Shown: piece after piece, positions 22,361-35,261 of the stretch | Layout: each line of letters begins with the position of its first letter | Numbering within the stretch: position 1 is the first letter of the stretch | Origin: Turritopsis dohrnii | Lineage: Eukaryota; Cnidaria; Hydrozoa; Anthoathecata; Oceaniidae | DNA length: 64,000 nt | Assembly (NCBI GenBank): GCA_027922465.2 | Contig: BQMF02000013.1 | Span: 1,916,893 to 1,980,892 of the forward strand | Reading direction: 5' to 3' | Program-made: the position numbers and the translations under genes | Notes under the pieces: generated by a model | The model's database searches: none | Seen by the model: the letters and a program-made list of their open reading frames with translations, nothing else | What the model was told of the DNA's origin: nothing

Positions 22361-22981
22361 TCATTGTTACATGATAATATCAAACGTCCAGGAATAATTA
22401 ACATATATAAACAACAAAAATATTTAGGTGTCTGTTGAGTAGACAATATGTTGATAAACGTTGAGTATCTTTAGTATAGAGTGACGCGTAAATATGTCAC
22501 AGTGTAGGGACGACAAACGATTTTACTGATGTAAATATTGTATATTGCTTTCAAAAGGATAATTGCCAATGAAAATTTTACGAATAAGATTGGTTATCAT
22601 CCAACAGCTTGATTTATAACTACAGTAATAGTTTGATGTTGTATCAAAATTTGGTGTTTGTATTGCATGAAATTGAATATAATGTGATATGAAATAAATG
22701 AAAAAAATTGAAAAAAAATGTGAATAGAACCGCAAAAGATATGAATAGCGTTGGCAACAAAGCTGTTTCGACTTACTATTATTTTTATTGAAGATTATTT
22801 GCATAGATGGCGTTTTGTCAATGAAGAGCCTGCGAAGGAAGTTATGCAGTATTTAAAGTCGCCATACAGGCTTTGGTAGCTATACTGAAAAGAATCACAC
22901 AACTAGACGGCTTCCCTATCAAATAATTCCTCCTTTTTTATGTGTGCTAAGCAGAGAGGATTGATTCACAGTTTATAGTCT
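22361..22981. other. Intergenic, no gene seen
   Basis: AT-rich sequence between paralogue A and a MITE; the minus-strand ORF at 22523-22804 is low-complexity. Confidence 0.5.
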
Positions 22982-22988
22982 GTTATAG

Positions 22989-23646
22989 CATGGACGTATA
23001 AAAAGAGAAGGACTTACAACTTTTATAAATGTATTCAAGCAAACCTCGCCTCGGTTTATTGAAATTTTCACAAAAGCAGTTTTGAAACTCCCTCAAGTGC
23101 TGTTAAAGATACATGTTTCCACTGGCTGCCATGATCGTAACAACCAATCAGAAATTAATTTAAAGATTTTATGATTATTTTGAAGCCAGGTTTTAAACTG
23201 TGATTCCTCATGACTTCTTACAGTCTCAAACATGAAACTTTCAGAATTGAATGAAAAAGCACTCTTCTTTCTGTATGTTCTCAGGAATCACCCAGGCCTT
23301 TTTCAAAGTACCGAATCTTTGGATATAAATATATACACAAAATACTTCCTAACTCCGACAAATTTATCTTAATTTCAATCTGACATTTTTAAAAAAGGTT
23401 GAGTATAAGTTTTATGATACTCAAAAATATTGCTGATGCTTCTGCAAATCGTATTTTTTCTCAATTCGTTTGTTTTCCACATCGGATTAAACCTAAAGCG
23501 TCGTATAATCCCACCCATGTGAACCGAAATCCAGTGAAATGCGAGGCGAGGTTTACATCAAAGAAATGCTGACAGAATAGATTTTAATAATAGAAATGAA
23601 AAGCTTTAGTATAAGTTGTGAGTCCTTCTCTTTTTATACGTCCATG
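22989..23646. mobile_element. MITE, CATGGACGTATAAAA family, copy B
   Basis: Same ends as copy A (CATGGACGTATAAAAAGAGA), flanked by a perfect 7-bp duplication GTTATAG (22982-22988 and 23647-23653). The subterminal word here is CCTCGCCTCGG at 23044-23054, matched in inverted orientation by GCGAGGCGAGG at 23541-23551. The word differs from copy A while the surrounding bases (TTTATTGAAATTTT on the left, CCAGTGAAATG on the right) are the same. Length is 658 bp, with no coding capacity. Confidence 0.85.
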
Positions 23647-23653
23647 GTTATAG

Positions 23654-24834
23654 TTATAGCCGGCCTCCCGAAGAGGCCACAGGCACTGTTGCACAACGCT
23701 TCCAGTTGGAAATGAAATAACAACTACAAATGTTCAGCTTTTTTGAAAATGTCAGAGTTCATACATTGGTTATTATTTGCCATACTATCAAGAAGTTTTC
23801 CAGGGAAATTTTTAATTTGCTGATGAAAAACTTTACCAACTTTGTATATGACTGCAACTGATACGAAATCTAAAAAATAAAATCGTGAAAATCTATGTAT
23901 TTATGCAACAGATTTAGGAGAGAAAAATTGTAATATTAATGTTAAACTCGTAAAATATAAAACATTAATAATCGTATATTGCACAAAAGATCATCTTGCT
24001 TACTTGGGGATGATCATATTTGCTCTTGGCACGTATCGTTACATTGAGCCAGCTACAAGATAATAATAAGACATTAAAATATAAACCTTTAGTTATATTG
24101 AACGCAACCAACACAACCAAACCAGAATGAAAATTTGCAGGTTCCAAGTATATCAGAAATTCAAGGGATAACAAAATTTTCAAAAATTCGATGATATATT
24201 TCCACAAGTAAACCTGATAATCAGATGAAAATGTTGTTCCTACTACCCAGGCAAATTAGGCTTAAAAATACATCATCGTAATGCCTCAGATAAGCGCCTA
24301 AGCATTTATTTGACACTTCAGATCAGGATTAGTTTTGAGGTATTATGAAGTATTAGTGATAAATGGGTGAAACATAATGTTATAAGTTATAGCTGTTTTA
24401 TGTTTATACGTTTCGATCTCAGTGACATGTAGGTCCAACACCTTGATCAGAAAAATAAGGTGTAAGGTAAAATGGGAGATGGAACAGATGTTGGCTATGG
24501 AAGTTAAAAAGATTCAGCAGTTACTGTTGATAATCATTTTTGTGAGACAGAAGCTTGAGAGGTTTCCTGTCGTTTTTACCATAAAACAATCAGCAAATTC
24601 TGTAATTTTAAAACAATTTTTTACATTTATAAATAGTTGATAAGTATTCATAACAGAAAGGTCGAATAACAACAATTGAATAACATTGATAAACAATGAT
24701 TGTAACAGGTTGCATTCAGTATAACCATGGTATACCAATATTCATCGTGGAACACAATCAAAATCATAGCAAAATATGACAGATTGAATTTTTTTGAAAC
24801 ATACATATGTAACTATATGTTAACAAATATATTA
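23654..24834. other. Intergenic between the tandem paralogues
   Basis: No gene is recognised. ORFs at 23965 (minus) and 24422 (plus) have no domain signature. The 5' flank of paralogue B lies at the right edge. Confidence 0.5.
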
Positions 24835-27800
24835 ATGGAAATTCAGCTGAAGTTCCTTTTTATAATGTCACAGTCAGTACTGTACATTCTAATCGTATGT
24901 TTCAGTCTTGCAGATAAATGTGTATCATTAAAAGCCTCTTCCATTGGGAATGTGAGCATCATAACAAAGGGAAACTATAAACGTCATCACAAGGTAACAA
25001 TAACCTTTGGAGAACTCATCGGGTATTCTATGAACACAAGAACAGAATGTGCAAGTGCTTGTATGCAACATCGTAACTGCAATGGTTTCACATTGACAAG
25101 AAATTTTCAAAATCCTCCATTAACATGTCGATTGTTTCAAGGAAACTTGAATACAAACCATTACCGCGTCAATGAAACAAATGATGAAGACTTTTATGAG
25201 CAACAGGTCAGTAAGCGTTATAGCATTGTCGAAAGTAAAGTTAAATCTGACATTGAATGTTTACTTGAAAAGATTATCCTAGTTGAAAGAAATTTTAAGA
25301 AAACTCTTTGTTTTTGGCATTTTTTGGAAAAGTTTTTATACTCACATGGGGATTGATCACAGAGAAGACAAAAAATATATTATGCGATGTCTTATGTAGA
25401 TAAGCTACGAAAAAATTCATCCTTACAAAAAATCTTTTCCTTCTGCCTCCAATTCCTATATTCAATCCCTATATATGGACATGGAAAATTTATTGCATGT
25501 GCAACAATGCTGGGGTTCCTACTCTCAGTAATTTTATAGCCAAAAGTGTCAATAGTTTGGCTTTTCAACTAAGCTTTTCTTTCTATCAGATGCTGTTTCC
25601 TGCAAGGTATGTAATAATTTATTTTTGCTTTGGTGCATTTTTGGCACATCAAAATAAAGGTTAGATTAACTTTCAACGTAATGACGTAATAGCATCAATC
25701 CCCTTTCCTCTCTTCTGTTTAATTTTTTCCAAGATTTCAGGATATTATTTCGTTTATATATAGAATGCATGCACAAAAAATCCTGGTATTTGTGAACACG
25801 GCAGCGTCTGTATTCCTCATTTCCATAACAACAGTTACTTCTGCGATTGGTGTCAGGAACCGTTCTATGGAAAACATTGTAACGAAACAGGTGAGTACTT
25901 CCGTCCATGTCTGTATGTTCGGAATAAGAAAAAAAGGGGACCATAAAACCCTTACACCCAGACAACAGTCAAAGCTCTTTTCAATTTTTTTGTAGAAGAC
26001 CTCTGTTGAGTCGTTTTTATTCCTAACCGTATACGTTGATAAGAACTTCAAATGAAGAGATGAGAGCCCAACAAAGGCGAAACAAAAATTATCAAGTTTT
26101 GCGCATTAGTCTTTTTTAAAGGGCTTGAGGAAAACGTTTTCAGCATATTTTCTGGAAATTTCCATAAACATTTTGAAAAACGTTCAAAAACATAGCACAG
26201 CATATAAGGTGTTCCAAACTCGCTAACGATTCATTAACAACATCAAGGACAAGAATATATCTTTTTCTAGAATCAGATGAACAAGAACCTGTACATCAAG
26301 GTAAAGATTTGTATAGAAATCATTATCATTGCGTAAATTTTGGTCTTTTTTTACAGTAGCTGCGAAAACAAAAACCATATCAAAGCACCCATAAACACTT
26401 CTCCCTCTTCTGCCCCTCCGGTGGAAATGGCAGTAACACTAAGTGTTACTTTGAAAGTTATCTCTCTGTTGGTAATAACTTAGAAAACTTCTCAAGCCTC
26501 TCAATTCTGTTATCAAAATCCTTTATGTCAGCATTACTTTGATGTAATCCTTTCCCTCCTTTTACTGGATTTTTGGTTTTCATGGTCGGATTAATACAAA
26601 TCCTTATGTCTCACTCCTTACGGAGAAGCTAAGGGATAAGAACCAATGTGAATTGTATGCACGTCTGCGACTTTTGCTTCAAAGTTGTTGGTTCACATTT
26701 CTCTAAGTTGGGAATGCCTGTTAAAATGAATTTCAAAGAGTTGTACATGTGCATAAAGTTTTTAAGAAAAGAAGTTTTAGAATTTGGCTACAATAAACCG
26801 AAAGTTTTTGTTAATTTCTGTTTGGTACTACGGTCATCAGAGCCAATATAACCATCCAATTAACGTTAGTACGCGGAGTTTCATAACCGCCATTGTCAAA
26901 ATTTCAATAAATCTACTTGAAATTTCATTTCAATCGATGTAAGAACGCGTGAGTCTTTTTCTTTTCATAAGTCTATCCTCTAAATCTTTAAACCTTTAAG
27001 CTATTCATGTTTGTCACTTCAACGTTCGTTTTAAGTACTGGTGTCACCGAAAATTTGAACGTAAACTGTGACTCCCCAGTCTATATTAACTGGTTTAAAT
27101 TGACTCCCCAGTTAAAATAAACCAGTAAATGTTAATTCCCAAGTTATGTTCAACTAGAAAAATAAGACTCCCTAGAGTTAATATTTCCTAGGACAAAATG
27201 ACTGCCGTAGTTTACTGAGACTCCCTTTTTAAGTCGACCGATTTTATCGGGAGAGTTATTGGTTTTGGTGTTTTAACTTTTTGTTTCCCGAAGCAACAAG
27301 CCGCAATGGTCCTCATCACGAATTGGGGAATTCTACTGTCCTAATGCGTATAGGAGGAGGGAGAGGGTTTCAAAACTATTCTTAGTGGATGGCCCCTAGA
27401 AACTTCATTATGACTGTTCAAGATAATATAAAACATTGAATATGCATGCATTCGAAAATAGAACTTACACAGCAATGTCTTCGGAAGGGAGTTTTTATTA
27501 TCTACTTAATTGTGACTCCCCTATCATCAATGAACTTTTTAGGAAAGTTATTATAAACTAATGGGAGACATTAATTTCAAGTTTATAATGACGGAAAGTT
27601 TTTTTTTTCTGGTTTACTTTAACTTTAACTCTAACTTTTCCCAAGGAGTCAAAATAATCTGCTACACCGGGTGCGCCACAAAACGACCAGGTGTTTGAAA
27701 AGGCATTTCTCGAAAACTAAAAGGTTTTTAAGCGTCAACTTAAACGTAAATGTAAAGATTATTAACTAACTTAAGATTTGATGCATCAATTTGGCTTTAA

Positions 27801-30800
27801 CGCTTTATTTTGTAAAGCTGCACATAATAATGCCGGTTACAATGCAGATTGGCCCGCTTACCTTCGACTATCCAAAGTACCTCCGCGAAACAGGGAATTG
27901 CGACAGCTACTAACTCATACGTTATTGAAAGCAATAGTCGCCTGAATGGTACCTTTACACATGAGGGTGCGAGGTGTTTTAACGAATTACCCACTAATAT
28001 AAAGAAAATCAACTCGATAACAAGTTTTGGCATGAAACGCCGAAATTATTATTTTGATAAAGCTACCGCTAGAGTGCTTAACCTATCCTGAGACATAGAA
28101 GATTTTATCAATTTTATAATTATTACTAACTATCTAGTTATTTAGAATATGGTTTATATTGTACACAGCACAAAAAAATAAGAACATTGTTTTATAAAAA
28201 CACGAGGCTCAGATTTGGCCAACAAATAAAAACATAATAAAAACAACCTGAGGCTCAAATCATTGGTCCAAAAATATAAACAGCCTGAGCCTGGATTTTT
28301 TGCAAAATAAAAAAAATTCATGATGTGAATTTTCTCAAAAGTTGATGTTAACTGATTAACATCAGTGTATTAACTTTTTTTTGAACACTTGAACACATTG
28401 CGTCATTACCAAATATCAACCATAAGATAGAAACTAGAACAACACTTGCAGCAAAATTGTTGATACACCAGTATATGTCGCAAAAAACAGGATATGTCGC
28501 AATCACCAGTAAACGTGGCAACGTCGCCACTAAATGTCGCAGATCAACAGTAAATGTCACAAAGCCAACACTAAATGGCTCAACAGTAAATGTCGGAAAG
28601 ATTGAAATTACTTTACCAAAGCACTTATCAAAAATAGTGCCAAAAATTAGGCTTGAAGTTCCAATTGCTCCCTATTCTTTTTTAATTTATGTTTCTTGTG
28701 TTACATATTGAAATGAATTGCTTTAGGATAGAGTATTATCATGACAATTATAATGCAACCTTTTCTTTAATTGAATGGAAGAGAAGGTTACCTCAACAGC
28801 TAAATTAAATAGAATAATTCAATAGAACAACTGTTCCGACACTCGAAAACAAACGTCTCAATTTTCTACAAACAAATGTCACTAGCCAGATAGGAAAAAT
28901 GAAAGTAGAAAGAGTTTATTGAAAAGGTTTTCTTCATACACAAGTAATAAAAAAACCTCAACTTCACTGTAGTTATGAAATGGTTTTTTATAAGTACCAC
29001 CTTCTGACAATTTGTTCTAGCTTTGTGTGTAACTTTTTGCATACACGCAAAATGTGTTTTGAAGTTGCTGGTGGCTTATTCTTTGCTTTTAATCAACTGG
29101 TACGTAAATTAACGCTCTCTAATTAATCATAACGACAAAAAATGTGACATTTCCTGTTCATTATAAATTTCTGTGCGACATTTCCTGTTGATTATGAATT
29201 TTTGATCGACATTACCTGTTGATTTTAACGTTTGAAAACGATAATGAGTTTTTTTTTGGTTTGCAGCAATTACTATTGATACCTTAAAAAGATATGAATA
29301 AAAAACTTTCATGTCAAATTATCTGTAATAAAATCATAGTTTTCGTCAGTTAAAAAATGGTTTAGACTGTTATAGATTAGAATAAAACAAAAAGACATCT
29401 CATTTTACCTTTTTATTTTCAAAAGCATTAACATTTACAAATTTTGTTGCTCCAAATAACATTGAGTCGAATCCCTTTACTATAAAAGATGCCTTAATTT
29501 CGTTAAGAAATCAATGAGTTTTTCCAAACTTATTTTTTTCGATTTGCTCTTCTTCTACTTTTCCATTACCTACAAAAATTACATCACGAAAATGACCAAA
29601 AAATAAGGATTCCCATCGATGTTAAATTTATAAAAATTAACTGGATATTTTCTTCGAAAACTGCGATAATATTTTCTGAATCCAATATTTTGAAACACAC
29701 TGTATCACATTTTTTAATTAAAGATTTGACACTCCATTCTTTGTTAAAAATTGACGTTTTTAAAAATTGACATGAAAGCGTTTTATTCATATCTTTTAAA
29801 GGAATGAACATGTTGCATAAAAGTTTAAGTTAAGCAATTGAAAGTAAGTTTGCAACTGAAAATCTTGTAATCTCAAGAAATGTCTTTGCAAACACTCGGA
29901 CTTTTTTGGCGCACCCAGTATTTCAGATGGATTTTTAGCCTAAAATACTTAAAACTCCCTGTCAAAAATATGATTCTATGATAATTATTATATTTCAAAA
30001 GCAAAACTTCAAAAAAAGTACAAAAATGGTTATTAATCTATTAAATTAATTATATCCCAAAAGTCATGCAATACACTGGTGTAATCTGTTCACTTGAATG
30101 GCTTCCTCGCATTCATGATTTGTTGAATTGTTTAAAAATTGTATCAATTTAGACATAATTTCTGGAAAAAATTCATCATGCTCTCAGCTTGTCAAGAATT
30201 ATGGTATTAAAGGAGGATTGTTTGATATTCATCCATGGAGAGATTGGAGAAAACTTAAAGTGCATTGTAAAAGTGGTAAGGATTGCATAAATTGTATAAT
30301 ATTTTACATCAATTCTTCTATGTAATTTCTTATTAGGTATCCTTTACATTGAAATACTTTAGCAAAAATGGGAACCAGTGATTAGTGTGTTGAGTTTTGC
30401 AAAATAAACAAAACACTAGTTGCAAACTATACCCTGTAAACGTCTTTAAAATTGCATGTTCCTTTAGATGGACGCATGATGATTATGGAATATACGTTCT
30501 TTGAATATCCTAAGCCAACTTTGTCTCATAACTCATATCTGGCACCAGAGGTTTCCCTCTCAGGAAGAGCATACTCGGTGGGGACAACTTTCTTGAAGTC
30601 ATTGTACAAACTGATCAAGTTTACAGGGATTTTATGGAACTGCAGATCTAACACTATGGGATCGTTCAAAGGTGTCAAGTTTCATAAGTATGCATCAGAG
30701 TATTCTGTGAATGTTTTCAAGTATATGATTGGAGAAAACAATGTCTTGCCATCCGCCTGTAACATAGATAAAAGTATTGATTGCAGCTTGTTGTTAAATG

Positions 30801-30964
30801 AAACAATTTCGGGTGAAAATGTACCATTTGACAGGCGATATTATCAAGATGTTTTTCAATACGTGAATGGAGATTTGGTTACTGTGAACGGTGATATGTT
30901 TGCATGTTTCGAAAAAAATAAAACCTTTGGATTGAACGATCGTTTATATATCTCAATTAAGTAA
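24835..30964 (+). CDS. PAN/Apple-EGF secreted protein with novel C-terminal domain (paralogue B)
   Basis: Five exons: 24835-25206 (start could be 24865), 25764-25890, 26271-26300, 30153-30275, 30468-30964. Order and intron phases are the same as paralogue A: signal peptide (around MSQSVLYILIVCFSLADKC), PAN/Apple (ECASACMQHRNCNGF ... CRLFQGNL), EGF exon identical in protein to A, a ten-residue acidic linker (ESDEQEPVHQ), and the C-terminal domain (GKNSSCSQLVKNYGIKGG, IHPWRDWRKL, conserved cysteines at WNC, SAC, DC and FAC). Intron 3 is 3.85 kb and filled with mobile elements; the other introns are 0.2-0.6 kb. All splice sites are GT-AG. The ATG at 24727 is also in frame but would put a hydrophilic stretch before the signal peptide. 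A stop-proximal AATAAA lies at 30969. The product is probably secreted; its partner is unknown. Confidence 0.78.
26862..26976 (-). mobile_element. Diverged single end of the CATGGACGTATAAAA MITE family
   Basis: Read on the minus strand, the end (ATAGACTTATGAAAAGAAAA) and the inner stretch TTTATTGAAATTTTGACAA...GTT.TGAAACTCC match the left end of copies A and B at the same spacing. A different word (ATTTCAAGTAGA) sits where the others carry theirs. The opposite end was not found, so it is a truncated copy inside intron 3 of paralogue B. Confidence 0.5.
27036..27673. mobile_element. Foldback-like GACTCCC/ACTAGT element, diverged copy
   Basis: The left part (27065-27220) is made of GACTCCCCAG / AACTGG / AAACCAG units and the right part (27500-27660) of the same units inverted, ending GTCAAAATAATCTGCTACACC, close to the edge at 862. 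It lies in intron 3 of paralogue B. The centre has no coding content. Confidence 0.6.
27745..28110 (+). mobile_element. LINE 3' terminal coding fragment
   Basis: A frame ending at 28091 encodes a stretch around SRLNGTFTHEGARCFNELP and TNIKKINSITSFG. This resembles the last ~60 residues of LINE ORF2 proteins (the W/F-N-LP-x-I-...-S-x-x-x-F pattern). The ORF begins with TTG only because upstream sequence is truncated. Dead copy in intron 3 of paralogue B. Confidence 0.45.
28465..29228. mobile_element. Foldback-like element with CAACAG.AAATGTCGCA subrepeats
   Basis: The left arm (28465-28605) holds about seven loose units such as CACCAGTATATGTCGCA and CAACAGTAAATGTCACA. The right arm (29140-29228) holds inverted units such as TGCGACATTTCCTGTTGATT. 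A related stray unit lies near 32920-32960. There is no transposase. Confidence 0.5.
29490..29700 (-). repeat. Dispersed repeat with protein relic, copy 2
   Basis: Partner of 5490-5700, in intron 3 of paralogue B. The minus-strand ORF 29584-29811 is part of it. I do not recognise the original protein. Confidence 0.35.
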
Positions 30965-30974
30965 TGGTAATAAA

Positions 30975-33900
30975 TGGTTGGTAGTGCTTAACGGAAAAGA
31001 AAGGACCGTTTTCGATAAAAATCAAAAGTGTGACGCTTTTCAAGCGATATCTTTAAAAGTTAATTGAAATTCTAAAAGAAATTACCTATCAATACTATTT
31101 AAAACACACCAGAATTTTTTTATTTTACCGACTTGGATGCTAAATTCAAGTTATTATGAAATTTATCAAACATTCCGCAAAACGGTATGTTTCTATTATC
31201 AGAATAGGAAATAGAGTACATAATTTATCATTTGTTTAATGAAAACTGTATCTTAATTAAATCTTTCTTAGTTACTTACATTAGACTTTTTATTCACTCT
31301 TTCCAGTGAGTAAACAGGAGTTTTTAGTTTGTAATTTCACACCCTTTCTTTGAAAAGAACCAGTAAAATATGATAACAGGCTGACTGTTCTTATATTTTA
31401 TGCATTTTTCGGCGTGAATTAATCGTATTTCAGATTTCAGCCCTATTTTTTCATACGTTTACTATAGTAAACTAACACCTTGATTACCTTAATTGACCGT
31501 AATTTTTTTTCTTGTTTTTATTTTGACGATTCACATTAATTTGTAACGCAGCGTGGTAGTAAAATAAATAAATGCTGCCATTTGGTACCTGTCTAAGTTT
31601 TTGTTTGTGGTCAAGGGAATTTGAAATACCAACAGATCGAAGGTTTGTTGTTAGGCAAACTTATGATATGTAACAAGCTACAAATAGTGCCATAATTAAT
31701 CTATTTCCTGGAGTTATTGGATGTGACAAATGAAATAAGTGAAAACAATATATATTCTTTTATCAGAAGCTTGAAAGTGCATTGCGAGAGAAATCCAATC
31801 CCAAAAATTGTTGTTATTTTACAAGAAAATTAGGGTAAAGATGTTCTTTGTTTTAGGACATCTTACTTTGAGTCTCAGTTCGAGCCTCAGTCTTTCTGAT
31901 TCTAGTCTTACTTCATGGGAGGCTGACGTTCTTATAAAAGAATCTTTCATTCCTAGCCACTAACTCGAAACAAAATCGTAGATAAGTGATAAGTAAAAGA
32001 CAACATTACCTTTCAGCATTTATTGGAAAGATTTTATAACGCTAATAACAGAAGATAGGATCCCAGAAGCGCACGTTTTTACGAGCTATTTGATTCACGA
32101 TATGGTTTAAGGATAGTTGGAACTTAAAGTCAATGTTATATTGTTGTTAAAACGTCACGAGTAGCATGATTCGTCGCTTTAACATCGTCTGGTCAATTTT
32201 TTTTTTTGCTTTAAATAGAACGTTTTAAAACACGCATAAAATTTTATCAACATTCTCTTAAACGTTTCGGATCCTCCGTTAAAGTTTCATAGTCATTTCA
32301 GTTTAAAAAGACTATCTTCAAAATGTAACTTGCTGAGATAAGATGAAAAAGAACACATCTTTTATATGGAATCCATTTTTGAGATTAATGTGATTATTTG
32401 AGATCATTTGAGATTATTTCAATACCCTTATAAACGTAGAAAATTGTCTGATTTACTCATTCTGTCTAATCTATCTGTCAATGTATTTGTTTCATTGGTA
32501 TTAGTGGTCCAATCGGGATTCAATTCAAACTACTAAAATGCAGGAGTAATTTACCTGAAACATTTTCCAGCAAGTTCCCTACAAAATCAAGTACCCTCTC
32601 TGAAGTGGTCTTATCAAGATGTCTTGTTAAAATAAAATTCATAAATAATAAATAATACGCAATAAAATTCATTTTATCAATTTTATTAATTTTATAAATG
32701 CTATAGTCCGACGACAGCGGTATTTATAAAAGCTATTTTGATATTACAGTGAAGTTGAGTTTGTTTGTATTATTTGTGTATGAAGAAAGCCTTTTTATCA
32801 CCTAGTTCCTACTTTCATTCTTTCTCTGAGTTTTACGCGCTAGTGATTTTTGCTGTATGTAAAATATTTATTTTTGCGCCTTGCGACAGTTGTTGTAAGG
32901 ATTGACTTTTGATTGCAACATATCCTGTTGATTGTGACATTTACAGGCGTTACACTTATTGACAGTCCTTTGGCTTTTATCCATATGACTACTCCCTTCA
33001 TCTCGATAAAGGCCAACGATACTGTTGGAACAGTTTGCATATCTTCAAAATAAATCGTGTTGGGCTGGATGAAATTTGTTCCAGAACATATTTTCACCCA
33101 ACATTATTTTGGGGAAACATCCGAAAATTTGATAATCGACCGTATTTTTATATCTACCTTCTTGCAGTAGCGCCTGAATGATTTTCCAGACAATCCTGAC
33201 AACCCTGGTATTTGTCAAATACCTCGTAAGACCTTTCTTTTGATAAATCCACTATTTGTTCTGTCGAACAAACACTATCCAGTGCGGACGATATTTTAAT
33301 CTGTAAAAGGGACTGGGGACAAATGCCGTAGATACTTGTGTAGGTAGTACCTTGGTAGTGCCTTGGCCGATTTTGGGAAAATTATGTTTGGTTTTTCGAT
33401 TTTGGTTTACAGAAAAAAGCCAGGCTGACGATTTTTTCATGTTTGAGCAAAATTTGATTAATTGGGAGAAACCCAGTTCTTGAATTCGGTGGATGTAGAA
33501 CGAGTTTTTGAAATTTTCTGATGCTTTGAGTTGCAGAAATGTTTTACTTGTTTAAAGAACCTCAACTCAATTAATATAATAAAACCACTCGAATAATCTT
33601 ATTTCTAAATTGTTTAAGCGAGTGGATGTAAACAGGAAGCTTCGGGAGTCAAAGAGTTTTTTTTCTGAAAAACTGTGCCTTCATTGCCGTTTACCTTATG
33701 ATGAAGTCAGATTTTTAAAAATTTGTATTGTTGGGTTAATATCTTACTGTCTTGCAAATATTGATTACGAAGATATTGAGATCTGCTAATGCAAAAGGGA
33801 AAGCAATGTTAGAAAATGAAACAACTTAACGTATTTTGAAAGGAAATTCACCATTAGTAACAGTTTTCTATGATGGTATAAGATTCTTTAAGCCTAGTGT

Positions 33901-34860
33901 CTACCAACGCGCTAAAACATTAACGCACATGATCAACGCAAAAAAAAAGATTCGCGCGTAGATGGACACCAACGCAAATGACTAACGCAAAAAAATTACG
34001 CGCGCGAAAATTTTTAACGCCAAAATTTTGGTTATAACCAAAAAATATTCAGAAATCAAAGAAATGCCGATGATCTTTAGCATGTGGTGCTATTCAATAA
34101 CAAAAAATCTATCGTGATAGGAGAATGCGTTTAAGATATTTCTAAAACTCATGACAATGTGAGATAAAACAAGAGCCAGATTGCGCAAAACGGTAGCAGC
34201 AAGTTTACTTTTCACAAAAACGCTTTCGAAATTTTACTTTAAGTGCTGAAAACTTCTTTACCGGTGTTTTCTGAGATATCTCACTGGTGGAAAACAGGCA
34301 TTAATGATAAATTTGATGAAATGATTAACTAGTGTAAATAGGGTCTAACCATAAAACACCAGCAATAATTTATTTAAAGACAAAAGAATTATACATGCGT
34401 GAGCTGTTAAGAGCTTATGTAGAAAAAAAAAATTTGTTTATAATAATAATTTCTGACGAAACCAAAATTGAATTCCAACAAATAACTGCCTTTTTGAACT
34501 AGATCTTTGAAAACTTTAATAAACAAACATAGTGTAAATAGCTAACAAACCAAACGAGGTAATAAGAATTTTGAACTAATAAACTTTAATAACAAGAAAA
34601 GCAACATATCGAGTATTTTCAGTTAGCGTAATGAACTAAAAATCCCATTTTTATGTACGCCTATTTGATTAAAATTCGAATGAATCCTAATTTCGTGGAT
34701 TAAGTTATAAAATATCAGGTTATGTACTTTTAAAATAAAAGTTAATCTACTTTTAAATGTTTGATATGAAAAAGCTTCAAAATTACGAAGGCTGCGTTCC
34801 TTCATTAAAATTTACATTGCGTTTTTGGTAGAGTCCGCAGACTCTAAATCGCAGACTAAT
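30975..34860. other. Long non-coding stretch
   Basis: No gene is recognised over about 3.9 kb. Seen: a stray CCTGTTGATTGTGACATTTAC unit near 32930 related to the element at 28465, and a GCGC-rich patch with repeated AACGCAAA words at 33910-34030 that may be a MITE end. ORFs here are short and lack signatures. Confidence 0.5.
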
Positions 34861-34861
34861 T

Positions 34862-34926
34862 GCCATTTCGGCCGGAGGAGGAGGAGGAGTAGTAGTAGTA
34901 GTAGTCCACGGGTGTTTTAATACGGT
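34862..34926. repeat. GGA/GTA trinucleotide tract with CCACGGGTGTTTTAA
   Basis: GGA repeats pass into GTA repeats and then CCACGGGTGTTTTAATAC. The same order occurs at 49705-49750, so this is part of a dispersed element rather than a chance microsatellite. Confidence 0.5.
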
Positions 34927-35261
34927 ATTGGCTTTCGCTGCTACCGTAATAATGTTGTTGAGCCAAAAACGATAAAAATAAAACATGGGAAGAAAAAATA
35001 GTAATTAAAAGTAAAATAATTGAAACAGTCCTCCCTATTCGAAACTCTCATTTTATTAAAAAGTGTTGTTGCATCTTACATTTCTTGGCCCTTGTCAATA
35101 TCCTATACCCATAGCAACATTACTAGCAAAACATCAAGTACATCTTCCTCTTCACAATTCATTTCTGCTATGTTTCGATCGTTTCAAAACATTTTAATAA
35201 AATTTAATGGACACGTTTGCGTTTAGTTTTTGCGCCAGACATTCTCGCGCCGGCGATAAAT

